This document shows, piece after piece, positions 16,600 through 25,379 of a stretch of 64,000 nt of DNA. The DNA is from Bog-756 sp963813525 (lineage in GTDB: Bacteria; Actinomycetota; Acidimicrobiia; Acidimicrobiales; RAAP-2), in contig CAWEZI010000002.1 in assembly GCA_963813525.1 (NCBI GenBank), forward strand, positions 124,001 through 188,000, in the 5' to 3' direction. Each line of letters opens with the position of its first letter. Positions within the stretch are counted from its first letter, which is position 1. The translations under genes and the position numbers were made by a program. Below the pieces are notes generated by a model. That model was not told the origin of the DNA. It ran no database searches and saw only the letters and a program-made list of their open reading frames with translations.

Positions 16600-17607
16600 A
16601 TGGCGGTTGAACTGGCACGTCGCTACGAACAGATAAGTGCCAAGGCATACGAGCATCCGGCGGATCGGGCCGCCACTTCGGCCCTCCATGCGGTGCCCCT
16701 GTTGGACAAGGTCATAAAGCGACTCACCGATCTCGGGCACGAGAGGCGCCTGCGGCAGATCGTGATGGGAAACGCTGTCCGGGTCGGGCCCGAGCAGATG
16801 CCCAGCCTGTGGTCGGATTACGTCGCCTGCAGCTCGGTGCTGGATCTCCCCGCCACACCCGATCTCTACGTCACCAATGATCCGGTAGTGAATGCCATGA
16901 CCATCGGGGCGAAGACGCCGATCGTGATTGTCAGATCGTCTCTGGTCGGTTCCTACGAGGATCACGAAACCCAGACGGTCCTCGGCCACGAGCTCGGTCA
17001 TGTCCTGTCGGAGCACTACTACTACACAACCGCTCTCGTCCTTCTCAAACAATTCTTGGACGGCGCCCTTCCGAGGTCCCTTCTTTTGGGTCTCCCCGCC
17101 CGAGGCATGTATCTGGCCCTCCTGGAGTGGGCCCGCGCTGCCGAGCTGTCTGCGGACCGGGCCGCTGCGCTGGTGATGGCGGATCCACTGGAGCCGTGCC
17201 GCGTGCTCATGCGCATCGCCGGCGGGGCGCTCCCAGGCATGAGCTTCGAATCTTTCCTCAAGCAGGCAGCGGACTACGAGGGAGAAGATGACCTCTTCTC
17301 GCGCCACTCCCGTTTCTGGGTCGAGTTGAGTCTCACCCATCCCATCGCTGTGCGACGGGTGAAGGAGATGATCGAGTGGGTCCAGTCGGGGGACTACGAC
17401 CGGATCGTCGGTGGCAGCTATCCGCGGCGGGGGGAGGAGCCGGAGCCTTCGGTGGAGTTCAACGCAGCTGTGGCCCACTACGGCGAGCGGTTCTCACGAT
17501 TTCTCGACCGAACGGCGGGAAGCGTTCAGGACCTCGGTAAGAAGTTCGGTGACTGGTTGAACAAGACCGCTCCCCGCCAGAATGGCGGAGATGGGGATTC
17601 GGGCTGA
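16600..17607 (+). CDS. M48-family zinc metalloprotease
   Basis: 335 residues; GAGGGGGAG precedes the ATG. The zinc motif is HELGH with H130, E131 and H134 (LGHELGHVLSEH). The third ligand is in ELSADRAA, with E182 and D186. Upstream, LYVTNDPVVNAMTIG is the M48 signature before the active site. A hydrophobic stretch around residues 150-172 (TALVLLKQFL, LLGLPARGMYLALLEW) may associate with the membrane, though classical HtpX/Ste24 helices are not obvious. The C-terminus (about 285-335) is a charged helical tail. It probably degrades proteins at the membrane face; targets are unknown. It stands alone and is convergent with the eqolisin gene. Confidence 0.9.
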   Translation: MAVELARRYEQISAKAYEHPADRAATSALHAVPLLDKVIKRLTDLGHERRLRQIVMGNAVRVGPEQMPSLWSDYVACSSVLDLPATPDLYVTNDPVVNAMTIGAKTPIVIVRSSLVGSYEDHETQTVLGHELGHVLSEHYYYTTALVLLKQFLDGALPRSLLLGLPARGMYLALLEWARAAELSADRAAALVMADPLEPCRVLMRIAGGALPGMSFESFLKQAADYEGEDDLFSRHSRFWVELSLTHPIAVRRVKEMIEWVQSGDYDRIVGGSYPRRGEEPEPSVEFNAAVAHYGERFSRFLDRTAGSVQDLGKKFGDWLNKTAPRQNGGDGDSG

Positions 17608-17667
17608 GAAGTAGGTAACAACCGGGAGGTCGGGGCCCGTCAGCTCGCCGCCCGTCAGCTCGCTCCC

Positions 17668-20217
17668 TCAGCTCGCCGCTTCCCAGGTATCTGTGAAGCT
17701 ATTTCCCCCACTACCCAGTGCACTGGGTAGGGCGAGGACGTAGGTGTCTGCCGAGTTGACCATCTCGATCTCCACACTCGAGAACGAGTCGACAGGTGCG
17801 TCGGTCAGCTGTGATGTCGTCGTCACCGCATCGCTCAAACTGGTCGTGCCGAAGTCGGCGAGCGACGAGAGCGAGCAGGATCTGCCGCAGATCTCCGGCC
17901 TTTCGACAATCCACTCCGCAGAGGACTGTGCAGCCGAAAAACTGATGCCGGCACTGGTGAACGTCCAGTTCTTGTGCTTGGTCGACGTGTCGGTGAGGGC
18001 GAACGTCCATACGCTGCCCGTCTCGCTCACAGAAGCGGTCATTCCATCGCCGGGCGAGACCGGGTAGGTGGTCGTGCTGAGTTCGATCTCCGACCCGCCG
18101 TTTTCGCTGTTGTCCCCGTAAAGCTCGTACCAGGCGTCGTAGCTGGCCGTACCGCTGAGGCAGTCTGCCTCCGTCCCGTCCTGCTCGACCGTCGAACTCA
18201 CGTCGCCGTCGATGCCGATCCACTGTGCCGAGTAGGCCGACTGAGTACCGGTGCACGTGACGGTGGGGACCGCCCAATTGCCGTTCACGGCGTCGAACGT
18301 CGAACCGGTTGCCGCGTATCCGGACCAGTTCGTCGAGGCTCCCTGGCTGGGAGCGTTGATGATGGTGAGGGTGGCCGCCGTGGTGGTGGCGGTGCCGACA
18401 GAGTTGGTGAAGACCGCCTCGTACTGGTCACCGTTCTGGCCGGTTGTGGCCGTGAATGAATAGGTGGTCGCCGTGGCTCCGCCGACCGCGGTGAAGGTGG
18501 TGCCGGCGTTGGTCGAGACCTCCCACTGCACGGTCGGGGACGGGGAGCCGGTGGCGGCGGCGGTGAAAGTGGCCGTGCCCCCGGAGGCCACAGCCACGCT
18601 CGACGGATTGGTGGTGACGGTAGGGGGGGTGGTGACCGTGAGGGTGGCCGCCGCGGTGGTGGCCGTGCCCACCGAGTTGGTGAAGACCGCCTCGTACTGG
18701 TCATCGTTCTGGCCCACTGCGACCGTGAATGAATAGGTGGTCGCCGTGGCTCCGCCGACCGCGGTGAACGTGGTGCCGGCGTTGGTCGAGACCTCCCACT
18801 GCACGGTCGGGGACGGGGAGCCGGTGGCCGCCGCGGTGAAAGTGGCCGTGCCCCCGGAGGCCACAGCCACGCTCGACGGATTGGTGGTGACGGTAGGGGG
18901 GGTGGTGACCGTGAGGGTGGCCGCCGCGGTGGTGGCCGTGCCCACCGAGTTGGTGAAGACCGCCTCGTACTGGTCACCGTTCTGGCTCGCTGTCGTGGTG
19001 AAGGAGTAGGTGGTGGCTGTGGCCCCGCCGACCGGCGCGAAGGTCACGCCGGCGTCGGTCGAGATCTCCCACTGCACCGTCGGGGTCGGTGACCCGGTGG
19101 CCGCCGCTGTAAAGGTGGCCGTCTCCCCGGAGGCTACGGTCAGGTTCGAAGGGCTGGTGGTGACGGTGGGGGTCGTTGTCGGAACGGTGACCGTGAGGGT
19201 GGCCGCCGCGGTGGTGGCCGTGCCCACCGAGTTGGTGAAGACCGCTTCGTACTGGTCACCGTTCTGGCTGACTGTCGTGGTGAAGGAGTAGGTGGTGGCT
19301 GTGGCCCCGCCGACCGGCGCGAAGGTCACGCCGGCGTCGGTCGAGATCTCCCACTGCACCGTCGGGGTCGGTGACCCGGTGGCCGCCGCCGTAAAGGTGG
19401 CCGTCTCCCCGGAGGCTACGGTCAGGTTCGAAGGGCTGGTGGTGACGGTGGGGGTCGTTGTCGGAACGGTGACCGTGAGGGTGGCCGCCGCCGTGGTGGC
19501 CGTGCCCACCGAGTTGGTGAAGACCGCTTCGTACTGGTCACCGTTCTCGCCGGTCGTGGTGGTGAACGAATAGGTGGTGGCCGTGGCCCCGCTCACCGGG
19601 GCGAAGGTGGTGTCCCCGTCGGTCGAGACCTCCCACTGGACGGTCGGGGTCGGGGACCCGGTGGCTGCCGCCGTGAAGGTGGCTGTTTGGCCGGAGGCCA
19701 CAGTCACACCCGAGGGGCTGGCGGTAACGGCGGGAGGAGCCGTGACGGTGAGGATGGCTGCCGTGGTGGCGGCCGTGCCCACCGAGTTGGTGAAGACGGC
19801 CTCGTACCGATCACCGTTCTCGCCGGGTGCGGCCGTGAACGAATAGCGCCTGGCCGTGGCCCCACTGACCGGGGTGAAGGTGGTGCCACCGTTGGCCGAG
19901 ACCTCCCAGCGAACGGTCGGTGTCGGCTTGCCTGAAGCGCCGGCCTTCAATACGACCTTGTGACCCGGCGCCACGGTCACGCTCAACGGGTTCTTGGTGA
20001 TGGTGGGGACAGCCGTTTTCCTTGCCATCAACCTCCGCGGCGAGCGGGCAGAGCTGTTGGCTGGTCCGATGACCCGGTCTGTATAGACGAGTCCAGGGTG
20101 CCGGATAGCCATCGTCGACGCCTGTGCCGGAGCCCCAGGGGTCATCGCTCCGACGGACAGACCGATGCCCGCCCCCATGACGGCGATGGCGGCTGCCAAC
20201 CGAATGAATCGTCGCAT
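17668..20217 (-). CDS. Secreted G1-family (eqolisin) peptidase with six Ig-like repeats
   Basis: 849 residues. ATG 20217 was chosen over ATG 20223 because GAGGGG sits 8 nt upstream of it. Residues 1-34 are a Sec signal (MRRFIRLAAAIAVMG, APAQAS). Six Ig-like domains of 91-94 residues follow (about 72-622), each with TFTAAATGSPTPTVQWE, GATATTYSFT and QYEAVFTNSVGTATT. The C-terminal domain (about 623-849) is eqolisin-like: STNWSGYA, WAVPTVTC, SAQWIGIDG with predicted catalytic Q665, and SSAEWIVERPE with predicted catalytic E768. Such glutamic peptidases are typically acid-active. The repeats probably hold the enzyme away from the cell surface or bind substrate. No LPxTG or terminal helix was seen, so attachment is not explained. 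Confidence 0.92.
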   Translation of the reverse strand: MRRFIRLAAAIAVMGAGIGLSVGAMTPGAPAQASTMAIRHPGLVYTDRVIGPANSSARSPRRLMARKTAVPTITKNPLSVTVAPGHKVVLKAGASGKPTPTVRWEVSANGGTTFTPVSGATARRYSFTAAPGENGDRYEAVFTNSVGTAATTAAILTVTAPPAVTASPSGVTVASGQTATFTAAATGSPTPTVQWEVSTDGDTTFAPVSGATATTYSFTTTTGENGDQYEAVFTNSVGTATTAAATLTVTVPTTTPTVTTSPSNLTVASGETATFTAAATGSPTPTVQWEISTDAGVTFAPVGGATATTYSFTTTVSQNGDQYEAVFTNSVGTATTAAATLTVTVPTTTPTVTTSPSNLTVASGETATFTAAATGSPTPTVQWEISTDAGVTFAPVGGATATTYSFTTTASQNGDQYEAVFTNSVGTATTAAATLTVTTPPTVTTNPSSVAVASGGTATFTAAATGSPSPTVQWEVSTNAGTTFTAVGGATATTYSFTVAVGQNDDQYEAVFTNSVGTATTAAATLTVTTPPTVTTNPSSVAVASGGTATFTAAATGSPSPTVQWEVSTNAGTTFTAVGGATATTYSFTATTGQNGDQYEAVFTNSVGTATTTAATLTIINAPSQGASTNWSGYAATGSTFDAVNGNWAVPTVTCTGTQSAYSAQWIGIDGDVSSTVEQDGTEADCLSGTASYDAWYELYGDNSENGGSEIELSTTTYPVSPGDGMTASVSETGSVWTFALTDTSTKHKNWTFTSAGISFSAAQSSAEWIVERPEICGRSCSLSSLADFGTTSLSDAVTTTSQLTDAPVDSFSSVEIEMVNSADTYVLALPSALGSGGNSFTDTWEAAS
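18351..20001 (-). repeat. Six tandem Ig-domain repeats (273/282-bp units)
   Basis: The Ig-encoding part consists of 273- or 282-bp units. The 282-bp pair at about 19010-19291 and 19292-19573 is nearly identical, as is the 273-bp pair at about 18464-18736 and 18737-19009. The outer copies are more diverged. This pattern indicates recent internal duplication or gene conversion and makes the region prone to copy-number change and assembly collapse. Confidence 0.9.
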
Positions 20218-20384
20218 GAACATCCCCTCGTACCGAAGCCCTCGACCCGCACGGCGCAGCCCTGTGCATGCAACTATAGGCCTGGGCCCTGCCACTTGGA
20301 CATGAGCCACTGGCCCAACGCTTGTTCGCTCCAGGAACACGAGGCTTCGCCTTCGTGGCCATCGCCTCACGGTAGGTTTGGGGT

Positions 20385-22004
20385 GTGAAGTCCCTGCGCC
20401 GCCCACCGCGCCGACGGCGGTTGGTGGAGCTGGCACTCGGCCCGCTCATCGTGGTACTCGTCTGCGGCTCGGTGATCGACAGCCATGTGCTGGCCTCGTC
20501 GGCCTCGGCTCCTTCCGCCCACGTCGAGTCAGGGACACCCGCCTCTGATTCAGTGACCGCATTTGGCTCGGCCACCGCCGTGCCGGGGACCACTCTGCGC
20601 GGTCTGGCCGCTCCTGTGGTGGGGACGGCTTCCACCCCGAACGGACCCGGGTACTGGGTGGTGGCCGCCGACGGCGGCGTGTTTGCCTTCGGTGACGCTG
20701 TCTTCGAGGGATCCACCGGCGCCATCCACCTCAACGAACCGGTGGTGGGGATGGCCGCCACCCCCGATGGCCGGGGCTATTGGCTGGTGGCAGCCGACGG
20801 CGGCGTGTTTGCCTTCGGGGACGCTGTGTTCAAGGGGTCCACCGGCGGCATCCGCCTCAACGCGCCGGTGGTGGGGATGGCCGCCACCCCCGATGGCCGC
20901 GGCTATTGGCTGGTGGCGGCCGACGGCGGCGTCTTCGCCTTCGGTGACGCTGCATTCAAGGGCTCCACCGGCGGCATCCGCCTCAACGCACCGGTGGTAG
21001 GGATGGCCGCCACCCCCGACGGCCGCGGCTACTGGCTGGCCGCGTCGGACGGTGGCGTGTTTGCCTTCGGCGACGCCCCGTTCGAGGGTTCGATGGGCGC
21101 CGCCGTCCTCAATGACCCGGTGGTCGGCATGGCCGCGCCCCCCGATGGGCAGGGCTACTGGCTGGTGGCGTCGGACGGGGGGATCTTCGCCTTCGGGGAC
21201 GCCCCGTTCGAGGGATCCGACGGGGGCAGGCCGAAGCCAGCTCCGGCTGTCGGTATCGCCGGTCGGCCCGGCGGATACTGGATCGCCTACGGCAGCGATC
21301 CGGGGACGCAGATGATCTCGGCCATCGCCGCCTACGTCGCCACGCGGGCCGACAACGTGACCGTGGCGGTGGAAAATCTCGCCACCGGTCAGATCTACCA
21401 GTTCCGGCCCGGCGTGGTCGAGAACACGGCGAGCACGGTCAAGGTCGACATCCTGGCCACCCTGCTGGCGCAGGCCCAGGCCGCCGGGCGCCCGCTCACC
21501 TCGGAGGAGCAGAGCCTGGCCGTCCCCATGATCGAGGACAGCCTGGACAGCGCGGCCGACAGCTTGTGGACCCTCCTCGGCCCCGGAGCCGTGGGCGCCT
21601 TCGAAGGAGGGGCGGGAATGACCTCCACCCAGCCAGCCACCGATGGCGTCTGGGGAACCACGACCACCACGGCGCTGGACCGATTGGCCATGGTCCGGAC
21701 CCTGGTGGAGCCCAACGCCTTGCTCACGGATGCGTCCCGGGCCTACGTCCTCGACCTCATGGAGAACATCACCCCCTCCCAGGACTGGGGGGCGACCGGT
21801 GGGGTACCCCCCGGAGTCAGCGTGGCCCTCAAGAACGGGTTCGCCGTCATCGACGGCTGGCAGATCAACACCGAAGGCTGGGTCAGCGGCGCCGGCCGCG
21901 ACTACCTGATTGCCGTGCTCACCAACGGGAACGGGTCAGAGCAGTACGGCATCGACACCGTCAACGGAGTGTCCGCCCTGGTCTGGAGCGGCCTCGGGTC
22001 CTGA
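20385..22004 (+). CDS. Secreted propeller-repeat protein fused to a class A beta-lactamase-fold domain
   Basis: 539 residues, GTG start. The basic N-terminus (KSLRRPPRRRR) is followed by a hydrophobic helix (about 15-35), giving a signal peptide or anchor. Five 42-residue repeats (GYWLVAADGGVFAFGDA, then VVGMAATPDGR) cover about residues 88-298 and resemble a small beta-propeller. The C-terminal region (about 305-539) has a penicillin-binding/beta-lactamase-like fold: STVK with predicted nucleophile S350 and K353, and LKNGF resembling the KTG element. True beta-lactamase activity is doubtful; cell-wall or ester hydrolysis is equally possible. It is divergent from the eqolisin gene, with 167 nt between the starts. 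Confidence 0.85.
   Translation: MKSLRRPPRRRRLVELALGPLIVVLVCGSVIDSHVLASSASAPSAHVESGTPASDSVTAFGSATAVPGTTLRGLAAPVVGTASTPNGPGYWVVAADGGVFAFGDAVFEGSTGAIHLNEPVVGMAATPDGRGYWLVAADGGVFAFGDAVFKGSTGGIRLNAPVVGMAATPDGRGYWLVAADGGVFAFGDAAFKGSTGGIRLNAPVVGMAATPDGRGYWLAASDGGVFAFGDAPFEGSMGAAVLNDPVVGMAAPPDGQGYWLVASDGGIFAFGDAPFEGSDGGRPKPAPAVGIAGRPGGYWIAYGSDPGTQMISAIAAYVATRADNVTVAVENLATGQIYQFRPGVVENTASTVKVDILATLLAQAQAAGRPLTSEEQSLAVPMIEDSLDSAADSLWTLLGPGAVGAFEGGAGMTSTQPATDGVWGTTTTTALDRLAMVRTLVEPNALLTDASRAYVLDLMENITPSQDWGATGGVPPGVSVALKNGFAVIDGWQINTEGWVSGAGRDYLIAVLTNGNGSEQYGIDTVNGVSALVWSGLGS
20648..21277 (+). repeat. Five tandem 126-bp repeats encoding GYWLVA propeller units
   Basis: Units start near 20648, 20774, 20900, 21026 and 21152. 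The second to fourth are the most similar at DNA level. Each encodes a 42-residue motif with the conserved DGGVFAFGDA turn. Confidence 0.85.
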
Positions 22005-22064
22005 TGGGCGGACGATCCGTGAGAACTCCTGCTGCCCGCTCGGCGACCCCATCTGCCCGCCGGC

Positions 22065-23231
22065 CTACAGGTGATAGAGGAGTGCCGCATTCTCGCCCAG
22101 GATCTTTCGCTGGGCCGTGGTGCTCAACTCCCGCATGTTCTCCTCGGCCGTCTTCAACGGGTCCGGGTAGAGGCACGTCGGATGGGGATAATCCGTCTCG
22201 AACATGATGTTGTCCTCCCCCACAGCTGCCACCATGGCCGGCAGGTTGGTCCGCTCGAACCAGGTGGTGGCGTAGATCTGCCGCTGGAAGTACTCGGTCG
22301 GCGTCAGGGACATCCGGGCCCGGGCCACCGGTGCGTTCTCGGCCATTTCGTAGTCGAGGGCTTCCAAAATGAACGGTATCCACCCCGAGCCGCTCTCGAC
22401 CGAGACGATCTTGAGCTCGGGGAACCGCTCGAGCATGCCGGAACAGATGATGTTGACCACCACCCGGGCGTTTCCGATGAACAGGAGGGTCCCCCCGATG
22501 GCCAGTTTGGTGTCGTCGTCGTGGGAGTCCCACGGGTAGGTGCCGAAATAATTCATGGTGGTGAGGCTGGCGCCGATGTGGAAGTGCACCGGGAGCTCGA
22601 GCTCACTGCACACGTCCCATAGCGGGTCCCACTCCGGACTGGCCAGATCGGGAGCCCCGAGGTCCTGTGTGTCCGAGGTCAGGTTGATGCCCCGTAGCCC
22701 GAGGCCCTTGGCCCGGCGCGCTTCACGGACACTGGCCTCGATGTCCCAGGCCGGAAGTATGGCCATGGGGAGAAGCCGGTTTGCTGATCCCTCCTGGAGC
22801 TCGGCGTTGAAATCGTTGAAGATCTCGGTGCACCGCGTTCGCACGTCGACGTCTTTGACCACGTCGGCCAGTCTCTGCCCGCCCAGCCCGACCACTCCGG
22901 GGAAGATGATCTGGGCATAGATGCCCACATCGTCGAGCAGCGCCACCCTGGCCACCGGGTCATAGGCGCCGGGATGAGCGTCCTCGATCCCCCACTCGTA
23001 GAGGCCTTCGAAAGACCGGCCCTTCACACCATCTCGGTCGATGACGCCACCGGCCCCGGCCCGGCCGATGAGCTCTCCGTCGATCACCCACGAGGCGCTG
23101 CCGTCGACGTCGGTGACGTGGGGCACCCGGTCCTTCAGCGAGGCCGGTGCCCGACTGGTCCACAGGTCGTGCGGTTCGGTGAAGTGGGTATCGGCATCGA
23201 CGACCCTGACTTGATCGAGCGGCAGAGTCAT
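22065..23231 (-). CDS. Amidohydrolase_2-family metal-dependent hydrolase
   Basis: 388 residues; GAGGAG precedes ATG 23231. The TIM-barrel amidohydrolase pattern is clear. The N-terminal strand is VVDADTHFTEPHDLW (D-x-D-x-H replacing the usual HxH). ELPVHFHIGAS supplies a metal His, and ETDYPHPTCLYPD is the C-terminal catalytic Asp region. Family members include decarboxylases of aromatic acids (ACMSD-type) and hydrolases in xenobiotic or sterol degradation. It is divergent from an alpha/beta hydrolase and near other hydrolases, so a catabolic role is likely, with unknown substrate. Confidence 0.9.
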   Translation of the reverse strand: MTLPLDQVRVVDADTHFTEPHDLWTSRAPASLKDRVPHVTDVDGSASWVIDGELIGRAGAGGVIDRDGVKGRSFEGLYEWGIEDAHPGAYDPVARVALLDDVGIYAQIIFPGVVGLGGQRLADVVKDVDVRTRCTEIFNDFNAELQEGSANRLLPMAILPAWDIEASVREARRAKGLGLRGINLTSDTQDLGAPDLASPEWDPLWDVCSELELPVHFHIGASLTTMNYFGTYPWDSHDDDTKLAIGGTLLFIGNARVVVNIICSGMLERFPELKIVSVESGSGWIPFILEALDYEMAENAPVARARMSLTPTEYFQRQIYATTWFERTNLPAMVAAVGEDNIMFETDYPHPTCLYPDPLKTAEENMRELSTTAQRKILGENAALLYHL

Positions 23232-23413
23232 TGCTCGCTCCTCTCTGTGCCGACCTCGAAGATGGCGATCGGGAGACCAGAAGGGAGGGTAGTGGTTGCC
23301 CCCCGGTTCGGCAACCGGCTCGGGCGGGGCCAACAGGCCGATCCGTCCGACGACAGATCGGCGAGACGATCGATAGTGTGCCATTCCACTGAGTGATCGG
23401 GGAAGGACGTGCC

Positions 23414-24277
23414 ATGGCCAGCTGCACGATCGACGGCGTGAGGATCGCCTACGAGTTGATCGGGGAGGGACCGCCGTTCGTGTTGACGCCAGGCGGCCGG
23501 TTCAGCAAGGACGTCCCCGGCATCCGCCAGCTGGCTCTCGATCTGGCCGGTCACGGTTACCAGGTTTTGATTTGGGACCGACCCAACACCGGGGCTTCCG
23601 ATGTCTGCTTCCGGGGTGAGTCGGAGTCGGCGATGCAGGCCGACGTGCTGGCCGGTCTGCTCCACCAGCTCGATCTGGCCCCCGCGGTGATCGTCGGCGG
23701 CTCGGGCGGGGCCCGGGTCTCGTTGCTGGCCGCTTCCCGCCATCCCGATAGTGCATCGAAGCTGGCCTTGTTATGGATTTCGGGCGGCGTCTACGGACTC
23801 ATGCTTCTGGCCGTCCACTACTGCGGGGAGTCGATCCGGGCGGCGTGGAGCGGGGGTATGACAGCGGTCGCCTCCCTGCCCGAGTGGAGCGAAGTCATCG
23901 AGCGCAACCCGGCGAACCGGCAACGGTTCCTCGATCTGGATCCCCGGGAGTTCATCCGAACCCTCGAAGGGTGGATGTTGGCTTACTGTCCGGTCGGGGA
24001 CACCACCGTCCCCGGACTGCCGGACGCGGTGTGCGTCGAGTTGGAGGTCCCCACCCTCGTCTTTCGGAGTGGCACCACCGATGCTCACCACACCCGGGCG
24101 ACCTCGGAGCGGGTGGCCGCTCTCATCCCCGGAGCTCACCTGGTCGAACCTCCATGGGGCGATGACGAATGGAACGAGCGGGGTGCGGCGGCACGGAACG
24201 GTACCGGTCACCTTTTCGAACACTGGCCGATGCTCGTCCCCCAGCTCATCGACTTCGTCGAGGCCCGTCAGTGGTGA
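23414..24277 (+). CDS. Alpha/beta-fold hydrolase
   Basis: 287 residues. ATG 23414 follows GGGAAGGA. The fold pattern is complete: the oxyanion segment is FVLTPGGRFSKD; LIWDRPNTGASD is the strand-turn typical of epoxide/ester hydrolases; the nucleophile elbow is GGSGGAR with Ser about residue 102; and the late His is in GTGHLFEHWP. The acid residue is probably in the VFRSGTTDAHH region. The substrate (ester, lactone or C-C bond) cannot be told from sequence. It is the first rightward gene of a run that continues with a micro-ORF and a metallo-beta-lactamase-fold gene. Confidence 0.87.
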   Translation: MASCTIDGVRIAYELIGEGPPFVLTPGGRFSKDVPGIRQLALDLAGHGYQVLIWDRPNTGASDVCFRGESESAMQADVLAGLLHQLDLAPAVIVGGSGGARVSLLAASRHPDSASKLALLWISGGVYGLMLLAVHYCGESIRAAWSGGMTAVASLPEWSEVIERNPANRQRFLDLDPREFIRTLEGWMLAYCPVGDTTVPGLPDAVCVELEVPTLVFRSGTTDAHHTRATSERVAALIPGAHLVEPPWGDDEWNERGAAARNGTGHLFEHWPMLVPQLIDFVEARQW

Positions 24278-24322
24278 CCGGGCACGTGGGTCGACCAATT
24301 GACGGAGGTCAGGAAGGAGCGT

Positions 24323-24394
24323 ATGAGCTCTTTCGCGTGTGACGTGCTCTCGACGATGGGGTTGAGCGATCAGGCGCTGGAGGAACGCAAGTGA
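24323..24394 (+). CDS. 23-residue micro-ORF translationally coupled to downstream gene
   Basis: ATG 24323 is preceded by GGAAGGAGC, one of the best ribosome binding sites in this part of the window. The peptide begins MSSFACDVLSTMGLSDQALEE and ends RK. Its TGA overlaps the GTG start of the next gene (GTGA at 24391-24394). It could be a leader peptide whose translation delivers ribosomes to the weak GTG start, or a small protein in its own right. No membrane segment or metal motif is visible. Confidence 0.55.
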   Translation: MSSFACDVLSTMGLSDQALEERK

Positions 24395-25299
24395 CAACCA
24401 CCCTCGACTGGTACGGATGCTCGACGTTCCGCTTCCGCACCACGGACATCACGGTGTTCCTCGACGCCTATATCGACCGTGCCCCGGGCGCCGACGGAAC
24501 CGGAATGTCCGCTGACGACATCGACGAGTGCCACTGGATCGTTATCGGGCACTCACACTTCGACCACCTCTGGGGGGCCGAACGGATCATGGCCAACACC
24601 AATGCTCAGCTGATCGGAAGCTACGAGTCGGTGCGCATCCTGGAGCAAGCGGGCGTCCCTTTGAAGAGAATGATCTGTGTATCAGGTGGTGAGCGGATCG
24701 CACTGGGCGCTGGGGTGGTCGTCTCTGTGTTTCCGAGCCTCCATTCCAGCTTGTGGACAGGCAGCCATGCCGCCGGGGCCGGCCAGGCCTGCATCGGTGA
24801 CCTCGGGGTGACATGGCACGAGCGGGAGATCAGGATGAAGGGGCTGGGAGCTCAACTGGCCGGCAGCCTCGACCGGTCGGCCATGGAGCACCTGATCGGC
24901 GGTGCGTCCGGCCACAGCGACAGAGGCGACGGCGGAGCCCTCATGTATCTGTTCGAGACGCCGGAAGGGTCCTTGCTGTTCCAAGACACTTCTGGCCACT
25001 GGGGCGCCATTCTGCGGACTCTTCAGCCTGATGTCGCCATCCTGGCCGCCGCCGGCCGGGCCACGGTGGACGGCGAACCCGTCCAAGTTTCTCTGGCTGA
25101 TTTTGTGGTGGGCGAGGCTCTGGATCTGCAAGCCAAGAGGGTTGTGCTGGGTCACCACGACAACTGGCTCCCGGGCTTTTCTGCCGCCATCGACATTGCA
25201 CCCATCCGCACAGCCTTCGAGGAACATGCCCCCCGAATCGAACTGCTGGAGCTCGGCTACCTGGATGCGTGGCCCGTCTTCGCCGGGTTCGCTGGTTGA
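24391..25299 (+). CDS. Metallo-beta-lactamase-fold hydrolase
   Basis: 302 residues, GTG start coupled to the preceding micro-ORF. The binuclear metal motif is GHSHFDHLWG (HxHxDH, about residues 50-58), and the later GHHDNWLP supplies another His/Asp. FPSLHSSLW is a plausible third ligand region. The N-terminus TTTLDWYGCSTFRFRTTD resembles UlaG-like lactonases. Hydrolysis of a lactone, phosphodiester or similar is likely; substrate unknown. It is probably co-transcribed with the upstream alpha/beta hydrolase and is followed about 80 nt later by the beta-lactamase-fold esterase gene. Confidence 0.85.
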   Translation: MTTTLDWYGCSTFRFRTTDITVFLDAYIDRAPGADGTGMSADDIDECHWIVIGHSHFDHLWGAERIMANTNAQLIGSYESVRILEQAGVPLKRMICVSGGERIALGAGVVVSVFPSLHSSLWTGSHAAGAGQACIGDLGVTWHEREIRMKGLGAQLAGSLDRSAMEHLIGGASGHSDRGDGGALMYLFETPEGSLLFQDTSGHWGAILRTLQPDVAILAAAGRATVDGEPVQVSLADFVVGEALDLQAKRVVLGHHDNWLPGFSAAIDIAPIRTAFEEHAPRIELLELGYLDAWPVFAGFAG

Positions 25300-25379
25300 T
25301 CGTCCGCAATCAGCGGGGGGCGTCACTTGACTACGATGCTCTGGTCGGTCGGGCGGCCGTGAGCTGAGAGACTTGAGCC

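Noticed and set aside
18464..19846. Series of repeat-length open frames on the + strand inside the eqolisin gene
   Set aside because: They are antisense reflections of the Ig repeats; each begins and ends at the same point of the repeat and none has its own ribosome binding site.
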